Source: CAWBRT01 sp963696525
GTDB taxonomy: Bacteria > Acidobacteriota > Terriglobia > Terriglobales > Acidobacteriaceae
Reading direction: 5' to 3'
Length of the DNA: 64,000 nt
NCBI GenBank assembly: GCA_963696525.1
Contig: CAVOKO010000009.1
Span: 1,302,001 to 1,366,000 of the forward strand
A model generated the notes under the pieces. It did not search any database, was not told where the DNA came from, and saw only the letters and a list, made by a program, of their open reading frames with translations. Shown here in pieces: positions 1 to 9,883 of the stretch. The stretch's first letter is position 1, and every line of letters begins with the position of its first letter. The translations under genes were made by a program, and so were the position numbers.

Positions 1-2
1 CC

Positions 3-2669
3 TCGCCTAAATGGTACGGCATCGACGGCAGCAAGCTCTACGCGACCATCTTCAAGGGCGAAGGCGGCGTGCCGCGCGACGACGAGGCTTACGGCCATTG
101 GCTAAAGGTGGGCGTGCCCGCCGAACGCATCTTCGAGATGGGGATGAAGGACAACTTCTGGGCGATGGGCGACACAGGCCCCTGCGGTCCGTGCAGCGAA
201 TTGCACTACGACATGGGAGTGAAGTCCTCGGACAAAAAGGAGCCGGAGTGCGCCGCGGGCGAGTGCAAGTTTCCCTGCGAGTGCGGGCGCTACGTAGAGA
301 TATGGAACCTGGTGTTCATGCAGTTCGACCGCGATGCCAACGGCGTGCTGAATCCCTTGCCTAAGCCCTCGATTGATACCGGCGCGGGACTGGAGCGGGT
401 GACGGCGGTACTGCAAAAAGTGGTGAGCAACTATGACACTGATCTGTTCACGCCGCTAATCAAGCGCGCGGCGGAGCTGACCGTCGTGTCGAGCGGCAGA
501 GATCGGCACATGGACGCATCATTGCGCGTGATTGCCGATCACGCTCGGGCCGCGACTTTTTTGATTTCCGATGGCGTCATACCGGGGCCAAATGAGCGTA
601 GTTCTGTGCTTAGAAAAATTATCCGAAGGGCCCTGAAGCACGGACGCTATCTTATGACAGCTGAACCGTTCTTCTATCAGATGGCCGACACAGTGGCCGA
701 ACTGATGGGCGGAGCCTATCCTGAATTGCTATCCAGCCTTCCCCATGTAAAAGAAGTTCTTCTCCAAGAAGAAAAATCCTTCGGTAGGACTCTGACGGCG
801 GGGTTTGAAGCCCTGAAAGCAGAGTTTATTGAGTTAATGCGACCATACTGCGAACCGCAAAGTTCGTTTCGCGATGCGATCCTGTCATCCGAGCTGCCTG
901 TGTCTGAAACGCATGCACGCTTGGAGATTCTGGATAGCCTATTTCCGGCCCAGGGGCGGCCTCGCGGGGATTGGCAACAGATTCGGATGCTCTGTACGCT
1001 ACTGCGGGAGAACGGAATTACCCTCACCCTAAAGGGCTCATTCGCTTTTTATCTGTATGACTCGCTAGGGTTTCCTTCGGACTTTACGCAGGATAACTGT
1101 CGGGATTTGGGAGTTTCCTTCGATCAGGCTGGATATGACGCCGCTATGGAGGCGCAGCGCGGGCGGGCCAAGGCATCTTGGAAAGGTGGGTCTCAATCCA
1201 CAGCAAACCCAGTTTATCAGGGCCTTCCGACAACAGAATTTGGTGGATATGACCGCGACGCATGGTTGCGCGACACCGGTTCGGTACTCAACTGGTACGA
1301 GGATAAGACTGGCCCGATGCTTCTCCACCGATATCGTGATTCGGAGGTTCTCGCGATTACAAGAGACGGCCGGCCTCTGCACGCGCTCGAACCAGGGGAC
1401 ACAGGAGAAGTAGTTCTCGACTATACGCCTTTCTACGCCGAATCCGGCGGACAGGTTGGCGATGTCGGCTGGTTCTACGATGACAAGCAGATCGAAAGGC
1501 TTGCTGAAGTCACTGGATGCATGATGCCGGTGCAAGGCGTTCGCGTCCACATGGTAAAAGCGTTGAAACAGCTTCGGGTCGGTATGCGTGTGGACGCGAT
1601 TATTAATGTTGAAACTCGGCTAGCGACTATGCGTCATCACACCAGCACGCATCTGCTGCATGCGGCGCTACGCAACGTGCTTGGCAAGCACGTGAAGCAG
1701 GCCGGATCGCTGGTCGACCCGAATCACTTACGCTTTGACTTTTCGCACTTTGGCGGCATCGAGGACAAAAAGCTACAGGAAATAGAGGAAATGGCGAACC
1801 GGGAGGTGCTGCGCAACGATCGCGTGGAGGTGATCGAGGACGTGCCGATCGACGTGGCCGTCAACGAGTACAAGGCGATGGCGCTGTTCGGTGAAAAGTA
1901 TGGCGACAAGGTGCGGGTGATCCGGATCGGCGATTTTTCGACCGAGCTGTGCGGCGGCACGCACACGTCGGCTACGGGCGAGATCGGGCTGATCAAGATT
2001 CTCAAAGAAAGCAGCGTCTCGGCGGGGGAGCGCCGGCTGGAGGCGGTGGCAGGCGAGGCCTCGCTGCGGCACGGCCAGGACTGGCAGCGAGTTGCAGAGG
2101 TGGCCAAGCGGCATGTTTCTACCACGGCAAAACTTTCGGATCAGCAAATTTGGGGCGATGAACAGACGATAGGGGAAACGAAGCTCGATTCTCTCGCTCT
2201 CGACGTCGCTTTGGAGCAGGAATTCGCACGGCGCGACGACGAGATCAAGCGGCTGCGCAAAGAGCTGGAACAGGCGCGCATGAAGTCAGCCTCCTCTTCG
2301 GTGGCGACCATTGGCGAGCGGGTGCGCGAGATCAAAGGGGTGAAGGTGCTGGCGCATCGCGCCGACAATCTGGAGCGTCCGCAACTGCGCACCTTGATGG
2401 ATAACCTGCGCAACAAAATAGGCTCGGGCGTGGTGGTGCTGGGCTCTGTGAGCGATGGCAAGGTGGCGATCATCGTGGGCGTGACCAAGGACCTGACGGG
2501 CCGCGTGCAGGCGGGCAAGATTGTGGGCAAGGTGGCGGAGAGGGTGGGCGGCTCCGGCGGCGGACGCCCGGATATGGCGGAGGCCGGCGGCAAAGATCCG
2601 CACGCACTCGATGCGGCCCTGAGCGCCAGCTACGAGGTAGTCGAGGAACTGCTCCAGAGCGGGAAATAA
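3..2669 (+). CDS. alaS: Alanyl-tRNA synthetase, 5'-truncated by window edge
   Basis: Charges tRNA-Ala with alanine in the cytoplasm. The open frame runs in from the window edge, so roughly the first hundred residues are missing. Numbering from the GTG at base 69, the class II catalytic region contains GDTGPCGPCSE and WNLVFMQF. The editing domain has HHTSTHLLHAAL near residue 522 and the zinc motif LCGGTH near 627. The DHHA1 tail has GGSGGGRPDMAEAGG near 830-842. Two things are odd. The stretch from the TL..GFEALK segment to the conserved FYLYDSLGFP motif is much longer than in E. coli AlaRS, an insertion of about 55 residues (bases about 800-1027). Bases about 480-1640 and 2115-2215 are visibly more AT-rich than the flanks. 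The frame stays open throughout, so the gene is probably functional. Confidence 0.96.
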   Translation, partial: SPKWYGIDGSKLYATIFKGEGGVPRDDEAYGHWLKVGVPAERIFEMGMKDNFWAMGDTGPCGPCSELHYDMGVKSSDKKEPECAAGECKFPCECGRYVEIWNLVFMQFDRDANGVLNPLPKPSIDTGAGLERVTAVLQKVVSNYDTDLFTPLIKRAAELTVVSSGRDRHMDASLRVIADHARAATFLISDGVIPGPNERSSVLRKIIRRALKHGRYLMTAEPFFYQMADTVAELMGGAYPELLSSLPHVKEVLLQEEKSFGRTLTAGFEALKAEFIELMRPYCEPQSSFRDAILSSELPVSETHARLEILDSLFPAQGRPRGDWQQIRMLCTLLRENGITLTLKGSFAFYLYDSLGFPSDFTQDNCRDLGVSFDQAGYDAAMEAQRGRAKASWKGGSQSTANPVYQGLPTTEFGGYDRDAWLRDTGSVLNWYEDKTGPMLLHRYRDSEVLAITRDGRPLHALEPGDTGEVVLDYTPFYAESGGQVGDVGWFYDDKQIERLAEVTGCMMPVQGVRVHMVKALKQLRVGMRVDAIINVETRLATMRHHTSTHLLHAALRNVLGKHVKQAGSLVDPNHLRFDFSHFGGIEDKKLQEIEEMANREVLRNDRVEVIEDVPIDVAVNEYKAMALFGEKYGDKVRVIRIGDFSTELCGGTHTSATGEIGLIKILKESSVSAGERRLEAVAGEASLRHGQDWQRVAEVAKRHVSTTAKLSDQQIWGDEQTIGETKLDSLALDVALEQEFARRDDEIKRLRKELEQARMKSASSSVATIGERVREIKGVKVLAHRADNLERPQLRTLMDNLRNKIGSGVVVLGSVSDGKVAIIVGVTKDLTGRVQAGKIVGKVAERVGGSGGGRPDMAEAGGKDPHALDAALSASYEVVEELLQSGK

Positions 2670-2672
2670 AAA

Positions 2673-2713
2673 TACCCCACGTCAGTCCAAAAGCTGGACG
2701 GGACGTGGGGCAC
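2673..2713. repeat. Palindromic intergenic element, family 1 copy A; possible alaS terminator
   Basis: Directly after the alaS stop codon, CCCCACGTC (2675-2683) pairs with GACGTGGGG (2702-2710), with an inner GTCC/GGAC stem. It shares the TACCCCA start and TGGGGCA end with elements near 22.4, 24.6 and 33.1 kb. No T-run follows, so a terminator role is only possible. Confidence 0.7.
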
Positions 2714-2766
2714 CACTTCCACTCCTTTTATAGAACCCACCCCTGAAGCAAATCAACGAACAGGTT

Positions 2767-5700
2767 TTAGAACGAATAACGCAGGGCGAACTGCACCTGG
2801 CGCTCGCGGTAGAGGTTGCTGCCGGCAGCGCTGGCGGCACCGAACGGGGCATAGCCGGTTATGTTATCGGCAAAGTTGAGCACCGCCGGAACGCCAGCAA
2901 TAGGAGTCGCCGACGAAGAGCTTTGAACGACATACATCGTCTGGTTGATGCTGCTGACCTGCTCGTTATTGAAAAGGTTGAAGGCTTCCACCAGGATCTC
3001 GATTTTTTGAGTTTCCGCGAATTTGAAACTGCGCGCCAACCGCAGGTCGATGTTGGTAAACGCCGGATAACGGAAATCGTTGCGCGGCAGAAGGGTGGCA
3101 AGACGGTAGGTTCCGCCCGAGCCATTCAGTCCCCCGGCGGTTCCGTAGTTCGAACTGCAATAGCTGGCGTTGCAGGTGTAATCGTTGCCGCTGATCGACT
3201 CGGTGTACGGTCTGCCGCTGGAGATGATCATCACCGGAGCCAAACTCCAACCGTTCAGCGCCGTCTTGACAAGTTTGCCGCTGTTCTGGAAATAACGCGG
3301 CTGCCAGATCAGCGCGGTCACGAAGCGGTGCCGGACGTCAAAGTTCGAGTTGCCTTTTTCCAAGGACAGGTGGTTGGGATCGTAGACCTGCCCATAGCTG
3401 GGGGTCAGCGTCTGCGAAGGGTCGGCGGTGTTGTCGATGGAATGCGAGAAGGTGTAGCTCATATCGAACTGCAGGCCATGGGTCATGCGCCGCTTTAATT
3501 GCAGAACGGCGGCGTTGTAAGAGGAGTTGGCGCTGCTGCTGGCATCGATGATGGGACCGTAGGCGCTGATCGGGCGCGTGCTGCTGGCATAGAACGGGAC
3601 GGTCATGGTCTGCCCGTTGAAGGGACCGCCATTGAAGATGTAAGAGGCGGTCGTGGTGGGCTCGGTATTGGGAAGGTTCTTGTCGATCCACTGCATCATT
3701 TCACGCCCGAAGGTTCCCAGATAGCTGACGGAGACGACCGTGTTGCGGAAAATTTCGCGCTCCAGAATCAGATCGAATTCGTGAATCTGCGGATTCTGCA
3801 GGTGCGGATCGAAGTAAGTAATCGAGGGAACGAAGGAGCTGCACGAGGTGGTGATGACCTGGGGAAAGTTTGGGGCGCAACTCGAGTTGTACGAGACGGT
3901 AAAGTTGCTCTGGGAGACACCCGAGATGCCGCTGCCGACCAGGACGCTGCCAATGGCGCCATTGTTGATGCGGCCGTAATACAGGCCATAGCCGCCACGC
4001 AGGGAGGTGGTGGCGTTGCCGAAGACATCCCAGGCGAATCCGATGCGGGGACCGAAATTGTTCTTATCGGAGGGCATGCGCAGGGTTGGGTTCACGCCGT
4101 TCAAAGAGGCCAGCAAAGATCCCTGGGCTTGCGCCAAAGTTGGGAAGCTGGAGTTGGGATACTGCACCGCGGGCAACTGCTCGTACTCGTAACGCAGGCC
4201 GAGGTTCACGGTCAAACGCGGCAGGATCTTCCAATCGTCCTGAATGAATCCGGCGTAGTCCCAGGTATGGAATTGGGAGGCGAGCGGTCCGAATGCCTGA
4301 GAAAAGCTGCTCCAGTTGGTGGCCGGCTTGCCGGGGAAGAGGGACGGATTCTGTTGAATCGTGTAATCTTCGACGAAATCTTCGAGGGTGCTGTAAGTGT
4401 AGGACCCGTACCCGTTATAAAGATAGTTCTGAACATCGTGAGCGCGATCGAGGTCGAAGCCAAACTTGAACAGATGATGTCCGTGCGTCCAGCTCATGAC
4501 TTCGGAAAACTGGTTGCGGACCTCATCGGGATAGGCGTAGCGATTGAAAGTGGCCGGGGTGCCAATGTTGAACTGCGAGGCGATGGAAATCGACGGCACG
4601 TAGCCGCTGGCGGCAACCAGATTGTTGTTCACCTCGGCGGCGGACGGCGGGGAGGCGGTTTCGTACTGGAAGTCACGCCCGAGCTGATAGCGGAACTCGC
4701 TGACAAGGTTATTGGTCAGCGTCGATCGCAAGCGCCCCATGAACATATCGGTCTTGACGTAGTCGTTGCCCCAACTGGCAATGCCGTCGTTGTAAACGGG
4801 AATGGTCTGCACCCCGTTGGGAGAGCTCCAACGCATGCGGTTGTAGCTGGCGGTGAAGGTATTTTTGCTATTGATGACCCAATCTATCTTGGGGAAGAAG
4901 ATGTCCTGAGCGCCAGTGCGCGGAACGACGCCGGTCTCCGACAGCAGGAATTTCTGGGCGGCATTGTAATAACCCTGGACCTGGCTCTGCATGGCAGGGG
5001 TAATGGTGTTGCAGGCGGAGCCACTGCAAAGTCCCAGATACTTGGCGATGGTGTTCAGGTCGGACTTCGCGCCCAACAGGGTAGCGGTGTTGCTGTACGT
5101 GGTTTGAGTGGTCGCGGGTGCAAAAAAAGAGCTGCCGGAAGGAGCGGCAACGCCTGGGAAATTGAGCCGCTGGCCATCGTAGTCGAAGAACCAGAACAGC
5201 TTGTTTTTGAAGATCGCCCCACCGAGATTGCCACCGAATTGCTGGCGGCGATCCTCGGGTTTGACAGGCTGTGGCGTGATGGTGCCGGAGTTGTCGACAT
5301 ACTCGGTTGAGTACGGGTTGATGGCACCGAGGATGCTGTTATCGCGGAGGTAGTAGAAGGCTTCGCCGTGCAGCTTGTCGGAACCGCTCTTGGTGACCGT
5401 ATTGACCACGCCGCCGGCGGCGCGGCCGTACTCTGAAGAGAAGTTCGAGTTGTTGACCTGGAACTCGAGCACAGAGCTTTGACTGATGGTGTGCGCCAGG
5501 CGCGTGCGGCCGCGTTCTTCCGACCAGAAGGCGTCGTTGTTGTTGCCGCCGTCTACGGTATTCATGTTCAGCAGTCCGCTGAGGCCGCGGAAACTAATCA
5601 GCCCGTACGGACCGTCGGGAACCAAGCCAGGCGTCAACAGCGCGAAATTCGACCATCTGCGGCCATTGATCGGCAGATTTTGAATGGCAATGTCGTTAAT

Positions 5701-6171
5701 GTTGTTGGCAAAGTCCGGCTGGACAGTGTTGACGGTCGGGGCTTCGTCGGTGACCTGGACCGTCTCGACGGCGGGGCCAAGGGTCAAGCCGACCTCGAGC
5801 TCGGTGACACGACCGATTTCGACGATCAAACCCGAGGCCCGATAGGGCGCAAACAACGGCGCCTCGACCGTCACTTCGTATTGGCCCGGGGAAAGGGGAG
5901 TGATGCGGAACACGCCGAAGGTGTCCGTCATGCTAGTTTTTTTCTCGTTCGTTCCGAGATTCCGAACGATTACCGTGGCGTTGGGCAGCAACGCTTTGTG
6001 CTGGTCGCTGACCGTGCCGCCAATGGCGCCAGCCGTGCTTGACTGGGCAAGAGCCGCTAGCGGAAGCAGAATGAAAAAAAACACCGCCAGCGCAAAAACC
6101 CTCCAACAAACGCTACCGAAACCGTTTGCCGGGGATCCCTCGAAGCATCTGCCGTTCGTTGACTGCATCAT
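2767..6171 (-). CDS. TonB-dependent receptor with N-terminal carboxypeptidase-regulatory-like domain (Oar type)
   Basis: Predicted outer-membrane 22-strand barrel of 1134 aa. The start at 6171 is chosen because CAGGAGA lies just upstream of ATG-ATG. A hydrophobic signal peptide ending in LAALAQ is followed by a carboxypeptidase-regulatory-like beta-sandwich (GAIGGTVSDQHKALLPNATV and on, about residues 45-130). A plug-like region follows (NINDIAIQNLPINGRRW, then SSEYGRAAGGVVNTVTKSGS). The rest is barrel, ending in aromatic VQFALRYSF, a typical BAM recognition end. Acidobacteria carry many such paralogues, often tied to polysaccharide or peptide uptake. The substrate cannot be read from sequence. 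No SusD-like or TonB gene is adjacent. Confidence 0.93.
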   Translation of the reverse strand: MMQSTNGRCFEGSPANGFGSVCWRVFALAVFFFILLPLAALAQSSTAGAIGGTVSDQHKALLPNATVIVRNLGTNEKKTSMTDTFGVFRITPLSPGQYEVTVEAPLFAPYRASGLIVEIGRVTELEVGLTLGPAVETVQVTDEAPTVNTVQPDFANNINDIAIQNLPINGRRWSNFALLTPGLVPDGPYGLISFRGLSGLLNMNTVDGGNNNDAFWSEERGRTRLAHTISQSSVLEFQVNNSNFSSEYGRAAGGVVNTVTKSGSDKLHGEAFYYLRDNSILGAINPYSTEYVDNSGTITPQPVKPEDRRQQFGGNLGGAIFKNKLFWFFDYDGQRLNFPGVAAPSGSSFFAPATTQTTYSNTATLLGAKSDLNTIAKYLGLCSGSACNTITPAMQSQVQGYYNAAQKFLLSETGVVPRTGAQDIFFPKIDWVINSKNTFTASYNRMRWSSPNGVQTIPVYNDGIASWGNDYVKTDMFMGRLRSTLTNNLVSEFRYQLGRDFQYETASPPSAAEVNNNLVAASGYVPSISIASQFNIGTPATFNRYAYPDEVRNQFSEVMSWTHGHHLFKFGFDLDRAHDVQNYLYNGYGSYTYSTLEDFVEDYTIQQNPSLFPGKPATNWSSFSQAFGPLASQFHTWDYAGFIQDDWKILPRLTVNLGLRYEYEQLPAVQYPNSSFPTLAQAQGSLLASLNGVNPTLRMPSDKNNFGPRIGFAWDVFGNATTSLRGGYGLYYGRINNGAIGSVLVGSGISGVSQSNFTVSYNSSCAPNFPQVITTSCSSFVPSITYFDPHLQNPQIHEFDLILEREIFRNTVVSVSYLGTFGREMMQWIDKNLPNTEPTTTASYIFNGGPFNGQTMTVPFYASSTRPISAYGPIIDASSSANSSYNAAVLQLKRRMTHGLQFDMSYTFSHSIDNTADPSQTLTPSYGQVYDPNHLSLEKGNSNFDVRHRFVTALIWQPRYFQNSGKLVKTALNGWSLAPVMIISSGRPYTESISGNDYTCNASYCSSNYGTAGGLNGSGGTYRLATLLPRNDFRYPAFTNIDLRLARSFKFAETQKIEILVEAFNLFNNEQVSSINQTMYVVQSSSSATPIAGVPAVLNFADNITGYAPFGAASAAGSNLYRERQVQFALRYSF

Positions 6172-7180
6172 GCTCTCCTGAGAAGGCGCGTTGAAATGCA
6201 AACGGCACTGGCGGAAGAGGTTGTTGATGCGATCCGATACTCGCGACCGGTTTCGGTTAGCAGCGCGGGCCGACTGCCACCTCAGGGCAACGCTGAAGGA
6301 GCGTTTGCCGGGGACTTCTCGATGCGTCCGGCTGCTTTACGGGAAATAATTGTTGGAAAACTGGCCTATTGCGGTGCATGAGCAAAATTGCACACCTGGG
6401 ATTAAACCACGCAGCAACTCACTTAAGAAACGAATTCTTGAAGAATCTCTACGGATTTGCGCCGAAGGCAGCACGGAGACGCATTTTCTACACAGCAAAT
6501 GAGGTGAACACCTGATGCGAATCGAGTTCGGATGTGGCCAGAATCTAGCTCTGCCATCGCGAGGGTGAAGCAAGCGGCAAGCGAAAGAGCGATGGCGCGA
6601 AGCGATCCCGGCGACGGCCGCTTTTGCGGTTGCGACGGGGTGGACGTCAGCCTACAGTGGCGCGCAGCGGAAATTGCCGGCAGGAAGATAATGCCGTTGG
6701 CCCCGCTCGCAGCCGATATTACGGGCAAAGCGGCAAGCCAGGCGTGGAGCGTCAGTTATAAAAACTTAGCGCCGCAGCTACCGCGGGCTGAATCTGCTGA
6801 ATCTAAGGATTGCAAGCACGACGAACCCGGCTTGGCAAAAACGGCTGTGGCAGCCGCTTTCCCAATGGGTTGAAAACGCGGGACCGGACCGATGAGCGGC
6901 CGCCATCGCTGGTGAGAGACAAAAGACGAACGACAAAAGAAAAATACGAGGATTGTTTCCAGCAGGCCCGCGACTCCGTAGCTTGCAGCAGGTTTTTAGG
7001 CCGCCTGCTGGGTCTTCGATTAGAATCGATGTAGGCAGGCACGTACGCTCAACCGGGAATCGCCGGCGCACGCCGTTGTTGGGCGCGCAGTGAGAGCGCA
7101 GCTGTATCTGTATCTGAATCTGAGTGGAAGCGGAAGAGCCGCCCGCGGCGGGATTCAGCGCGAGTGTAGACCAAATACGA
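6172..7180. other. Intergenic region between divergent TonB receptor and glgP
   Basis: About 1 kb without a convincing gene. The short open frames lack ribosome sites and recognisable protein patterns. It begins with an imperfect direct repeat: bases 6303-6332 resemble 6124-6153 (both start GTTTGCCGGGGA), as if part of the receptor's 5' end had been duplicated. It should hold the promoters for both flanking genes, but I could not assign them. Confidence 0.5.
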
Positions 7181-9727
7181 ATGAACAATAATTCGGTAAA
7201 TCAGGTGCAGGCCGCCGAGATCCTGCGGCAGGCGATTTCGCGCCATGTGCGGCGGACGCTGGTCAGGCGTGAGGAAGAATTGACGACCAGCGAGTTTGTC
7301 ACGCCGGTTGCACTGGCGGTGCGCGACCAACTGGTTGACCGCATGCTGCAGACCGAATCCCGCTATCGCGCAGCCGGCGCCAAGCGACTCTACTATCTGT
7401 CGCTGGAATTCCTCATGGGCAGACTGCTGGGCGACACGCTGTGCAATCTGCGGCTGATGGAAATAACCCGGCAGGCTCTGATTCCGATGGGGGAAGATCT
7501 GGACAAGGTGCTCGAAAGCGAGCCGGACGCCGGACTGGGCAACGGCGGACTGGGACGGCTGGCCGCCTGTTTTCTGGAGTCGATGGCAACCATGGGCATG
7601 CCGGGCTATGGCTACGGCATCGATTACGAATACGGCCTGTTCAAGCAGGAGATCGTGAACGGATTTCAGCGGGAGAAGCCCGACCGCTGGAAAGCCAACG
7701 GAACGCCGTTCGAGATTCCGCGCCCCGAGCAGGCGATCGTGATTCCGCTCTATGGACGGGTGGAGAATCTGCGCAATGCGGAAGAGGACTACCGGCAGGA
7801 CTGGACCGATTACAAGATCGTGCTCGGGGTTCCGAACGACATGCCGGTGGTGGGTTACAACGGCGAGACGGTAAACTTTCTGCGGCTGTTCAGCGCCCGC
7901 GCGTCGGAAGATTTCGACATCGAGATTTTCAATCGCGGCGACTACATACGGGCGGTGGAACAGAAGATCGGCACGGAGAATATTTCCCGCCTTCTGTATC
8001 CGTCCGATTCGGTAGTGGCGGGCCGCGAGCTGCGGCTGGTGCAGGAGTATTTTCTGGTGGCTTGCGCGGTGCGCGACATTGTGCGGCGATACCTGAACGA
8101 GTATCCGAACTTCGATCAGCTGCCGGAAAAAGTTGCCATCCAGATGAACGATACACATCCGGCGCTGGCGGTGGCCGAGTTGATGCGGGTGTTCATCGAC
8201 GATCACGCAATGGAGTGGGAACCGGCTTGGGAGCTGACGCGGAAGATCCTGGCCTACACCAACCATACGCTGCTGCCGGAGGCGCTGGAGAAATGGAGTT
8301 TGTCGCTGCTGGAGCGGGTGCTGCCGCGGCACACGCAGATCATCTTCGGCATCAATCACCGCTTCCTGCGCGGACTCTCCGCCTATAGCTGGATCGATAG
8401 CGAAAAGGTGCGGCGGATGTCGATCATCGAAGAGGGCTTCGAAAAACAGGTTCGGATGTCGCACCTGGCGATTGTCGGCTCGCACGCGGTGAATGGCGTT
8501 TCGGCGTTGCACAGCGAGCTGCTGCGCTCGACCCTGGTTCCGGAATTTGCCCAGCTTTGGCCGGAGAAATTCAGCAATAAAACTAACGGCGTGGCGCCGC
8601 GGCGCTGGCTTCTGAGGGCGAATCCGCAGCTCTCGCGCCTGCTCTGCGAAACCATCGGCGAGGAGTGGATCACCGACCTCGAAGAGCTGCGCAAGCTGGA
8701 GCAATATGCGGACTCGGCCGAATTCCAGCAGCGCTTCGCCGAGGTGAAGTACGGCAACAAGGTGCGGCTAGGCAAGGTCATCGAGGAACAGACGGGCGTG
8801 CTCGTCGACCCGGCCTCGATGTTCGATGTGCAGATCAAGCGCATCCACGAATATAAGCGTCAACTGCTGAACGTGCTGCGCATCATCGGCGACTATCTGC
8901 GGATAGTGGAAGACGGCCAGGAAATCGCGGTGCCGCGTACCGTGCTGTTCGCCGGAAAAGCCGCGCCCGGCTACTGGGCGGCCAAGCAGATCATCAAGCT
9001 CATCCACAGCGTCGCCGAGGTGGTGAACCACGACCCGCGGGTGAAAGACCGGCTGAAAATCGCGTTTATCCCCGATTACAGGGTTTCACTGGCGGAGGTG
9101 ATCATTCCCGCGGCCGATCTCAGCGAGCAGATTTCGACGGCCGGGATGGAGGCCTCCGGCACCGGCAATATGAAGCTGATGATGAACGGAGCGCTGACGG
9201 TGGCGACCTACGACGGGGCAAACGTCGAGATGATGGAAGAGGTGGGAGCGGAGAATATTTTCATTTTCGGGCTGCGGGCGGAAGAAATACAGATGATGCG
9301 GCAGCGCGGGCTTTATAGTCCGCGGGCGATTTACGAGAGCGATCCCGAGGTAAAGCGGATTTTGGACTGTTTCACCCATGATCGCTTCTCGCCCCAGGAG
9401 CCCGGATTGTTCCGCTGGATCTTCGACGAGCTGATTAATCGCGGCGACCGTTTCTTCCACGTGGCCGACCTGCCGGCCTACATGGCGATCAATCAGCGCA
9501 TCGATGGGGAATTTCTGAATCGTCCGCTGTGGAACCGCAAAGCGATCCTGAACACGGCGCGGTCGCCGAAGTTCAGCAGCGATCGCACCATCCGGGAATA
9601 TGCCAGCGAGATCTGGAACTTGAAAAGTTATCAGCCCGATTGGGTGTCTTTTCCGCTGCCGCAACTGTATGGCGAAGGGGAATGCAGCGAGAATGTCATC
9701 CCCGATGCCAGCACGATTTCAGAGTAG
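7181..9727 (+). CDS. glgP: Glycogen/starch phosphorylase
   Basis: Phosphorolyses alpha-1,4-glucan to glucose-1-phosphate in the cytoplasm. It is 848 aa from the ATG at 7181, normal for the GT35 family; an in-frame GTG at 7124 would add 19 residues of unfamily-like sequence. Near the N-terminus are YYLSLEFLMGR and the glycine-rich DAGLGNGGLGRLAACF. The pyridoxal-phosphate lysine lies in GTGNMKLMMNGAL near residue 665, and the substrate-loop region IKRIHEYKRQ is intact. It stands alone, with no glgA, glgB or glgX nearby. No clear Shine-Dalgarno precedes the chosen ATG. Confidence 0.97.
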   Translation: MNNNSVNQVQAAEILRQAISRHVRRTLVRREEELTTSEFVTPVALAVRDQLVDRMLQTESRYRAAGAKRLYYLSLEFLMGRLLGDTLCNLRLMEITRQALIPMGEDLDKVLESEPDAGLGNGGLGRLAACFLESMATMGMPGYGYGIDYEYGLFKQEIVNGFQREKPDRWKANGTPFEIPRPEQAIVIPLYGRVENLRNAEEDYRQDWTDYKIVLGVPNDMPVVGYNGETVNFLRLFSARASEDFDIEIFNRGDYIRAVEQKIGTENISRLLYPSDSVVAGRELRLVQEYFLVACAVRDIVRRYLNEYPNFDQLPEKVAIQMNDTHPALAVAELMRVFIDDHAMEWEPAWELTRKILAYTNHTLLPEALEKWSLSLLERVLPRHTQIIFGINHRFLRGLSAYSWIDSEKVRRMSIIEEGFEKQVRMSHLAIVGSHAVNGVSALHSELLRSTLVPEFAQLWPEKFSNKTNGVAPRRWLLRANPQLSRLLCETIGEEWITDLEELRKLEQYADSAEFQQRFAEVKYGNKVRLGKVIEEQTGVLVDPASMFDVQIKRIHEYKRQLLNVLRIIGDYLRIVEDGQEIAVPRTVLFAGKAAPGYWAAKQIIKLIHSVAEVVNHDPRVKDRLKIAFIPDYRVSLAEVIIPAADLSEQISTAGMEASGTGNMKLMMNGALTVATYDGANVEMMEEVGAENIFIFGLRAEEIQMMRQRGLYSPRAIYESDPEVKRILDCFTHDRFSPQEPGLFRWIFDELINRGDRFFHVADLPAYMAINQRIDGEFLNRPLWNRKAILNTARSPKFSSDRTIREYASEIWNLKSYQPDWVSFPLPQLYGEGECSENVIPDASTISE

Positions 9728-9883
9728 GCGTATGGCGGCAGACGTCCGACGCCCGAAAGACAACACCAAAGTCAACTGGCCCACATCGGCGCCCAACGGC
9801 AGGCGCAGATATGGGCCACCGGCGAGTTTACTTTCAAATCTGGGCCACCAGCCACTCTGAGATTCATTATCATGGCGGTCTCT

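Noticed and set aside
3499..5310. 603-codon open frame on the plus strand
   Set aside because: Antisense to the TonB receptor; Gly/Val/Arg-rich composition typical of a shadow of a GC-rich gene.
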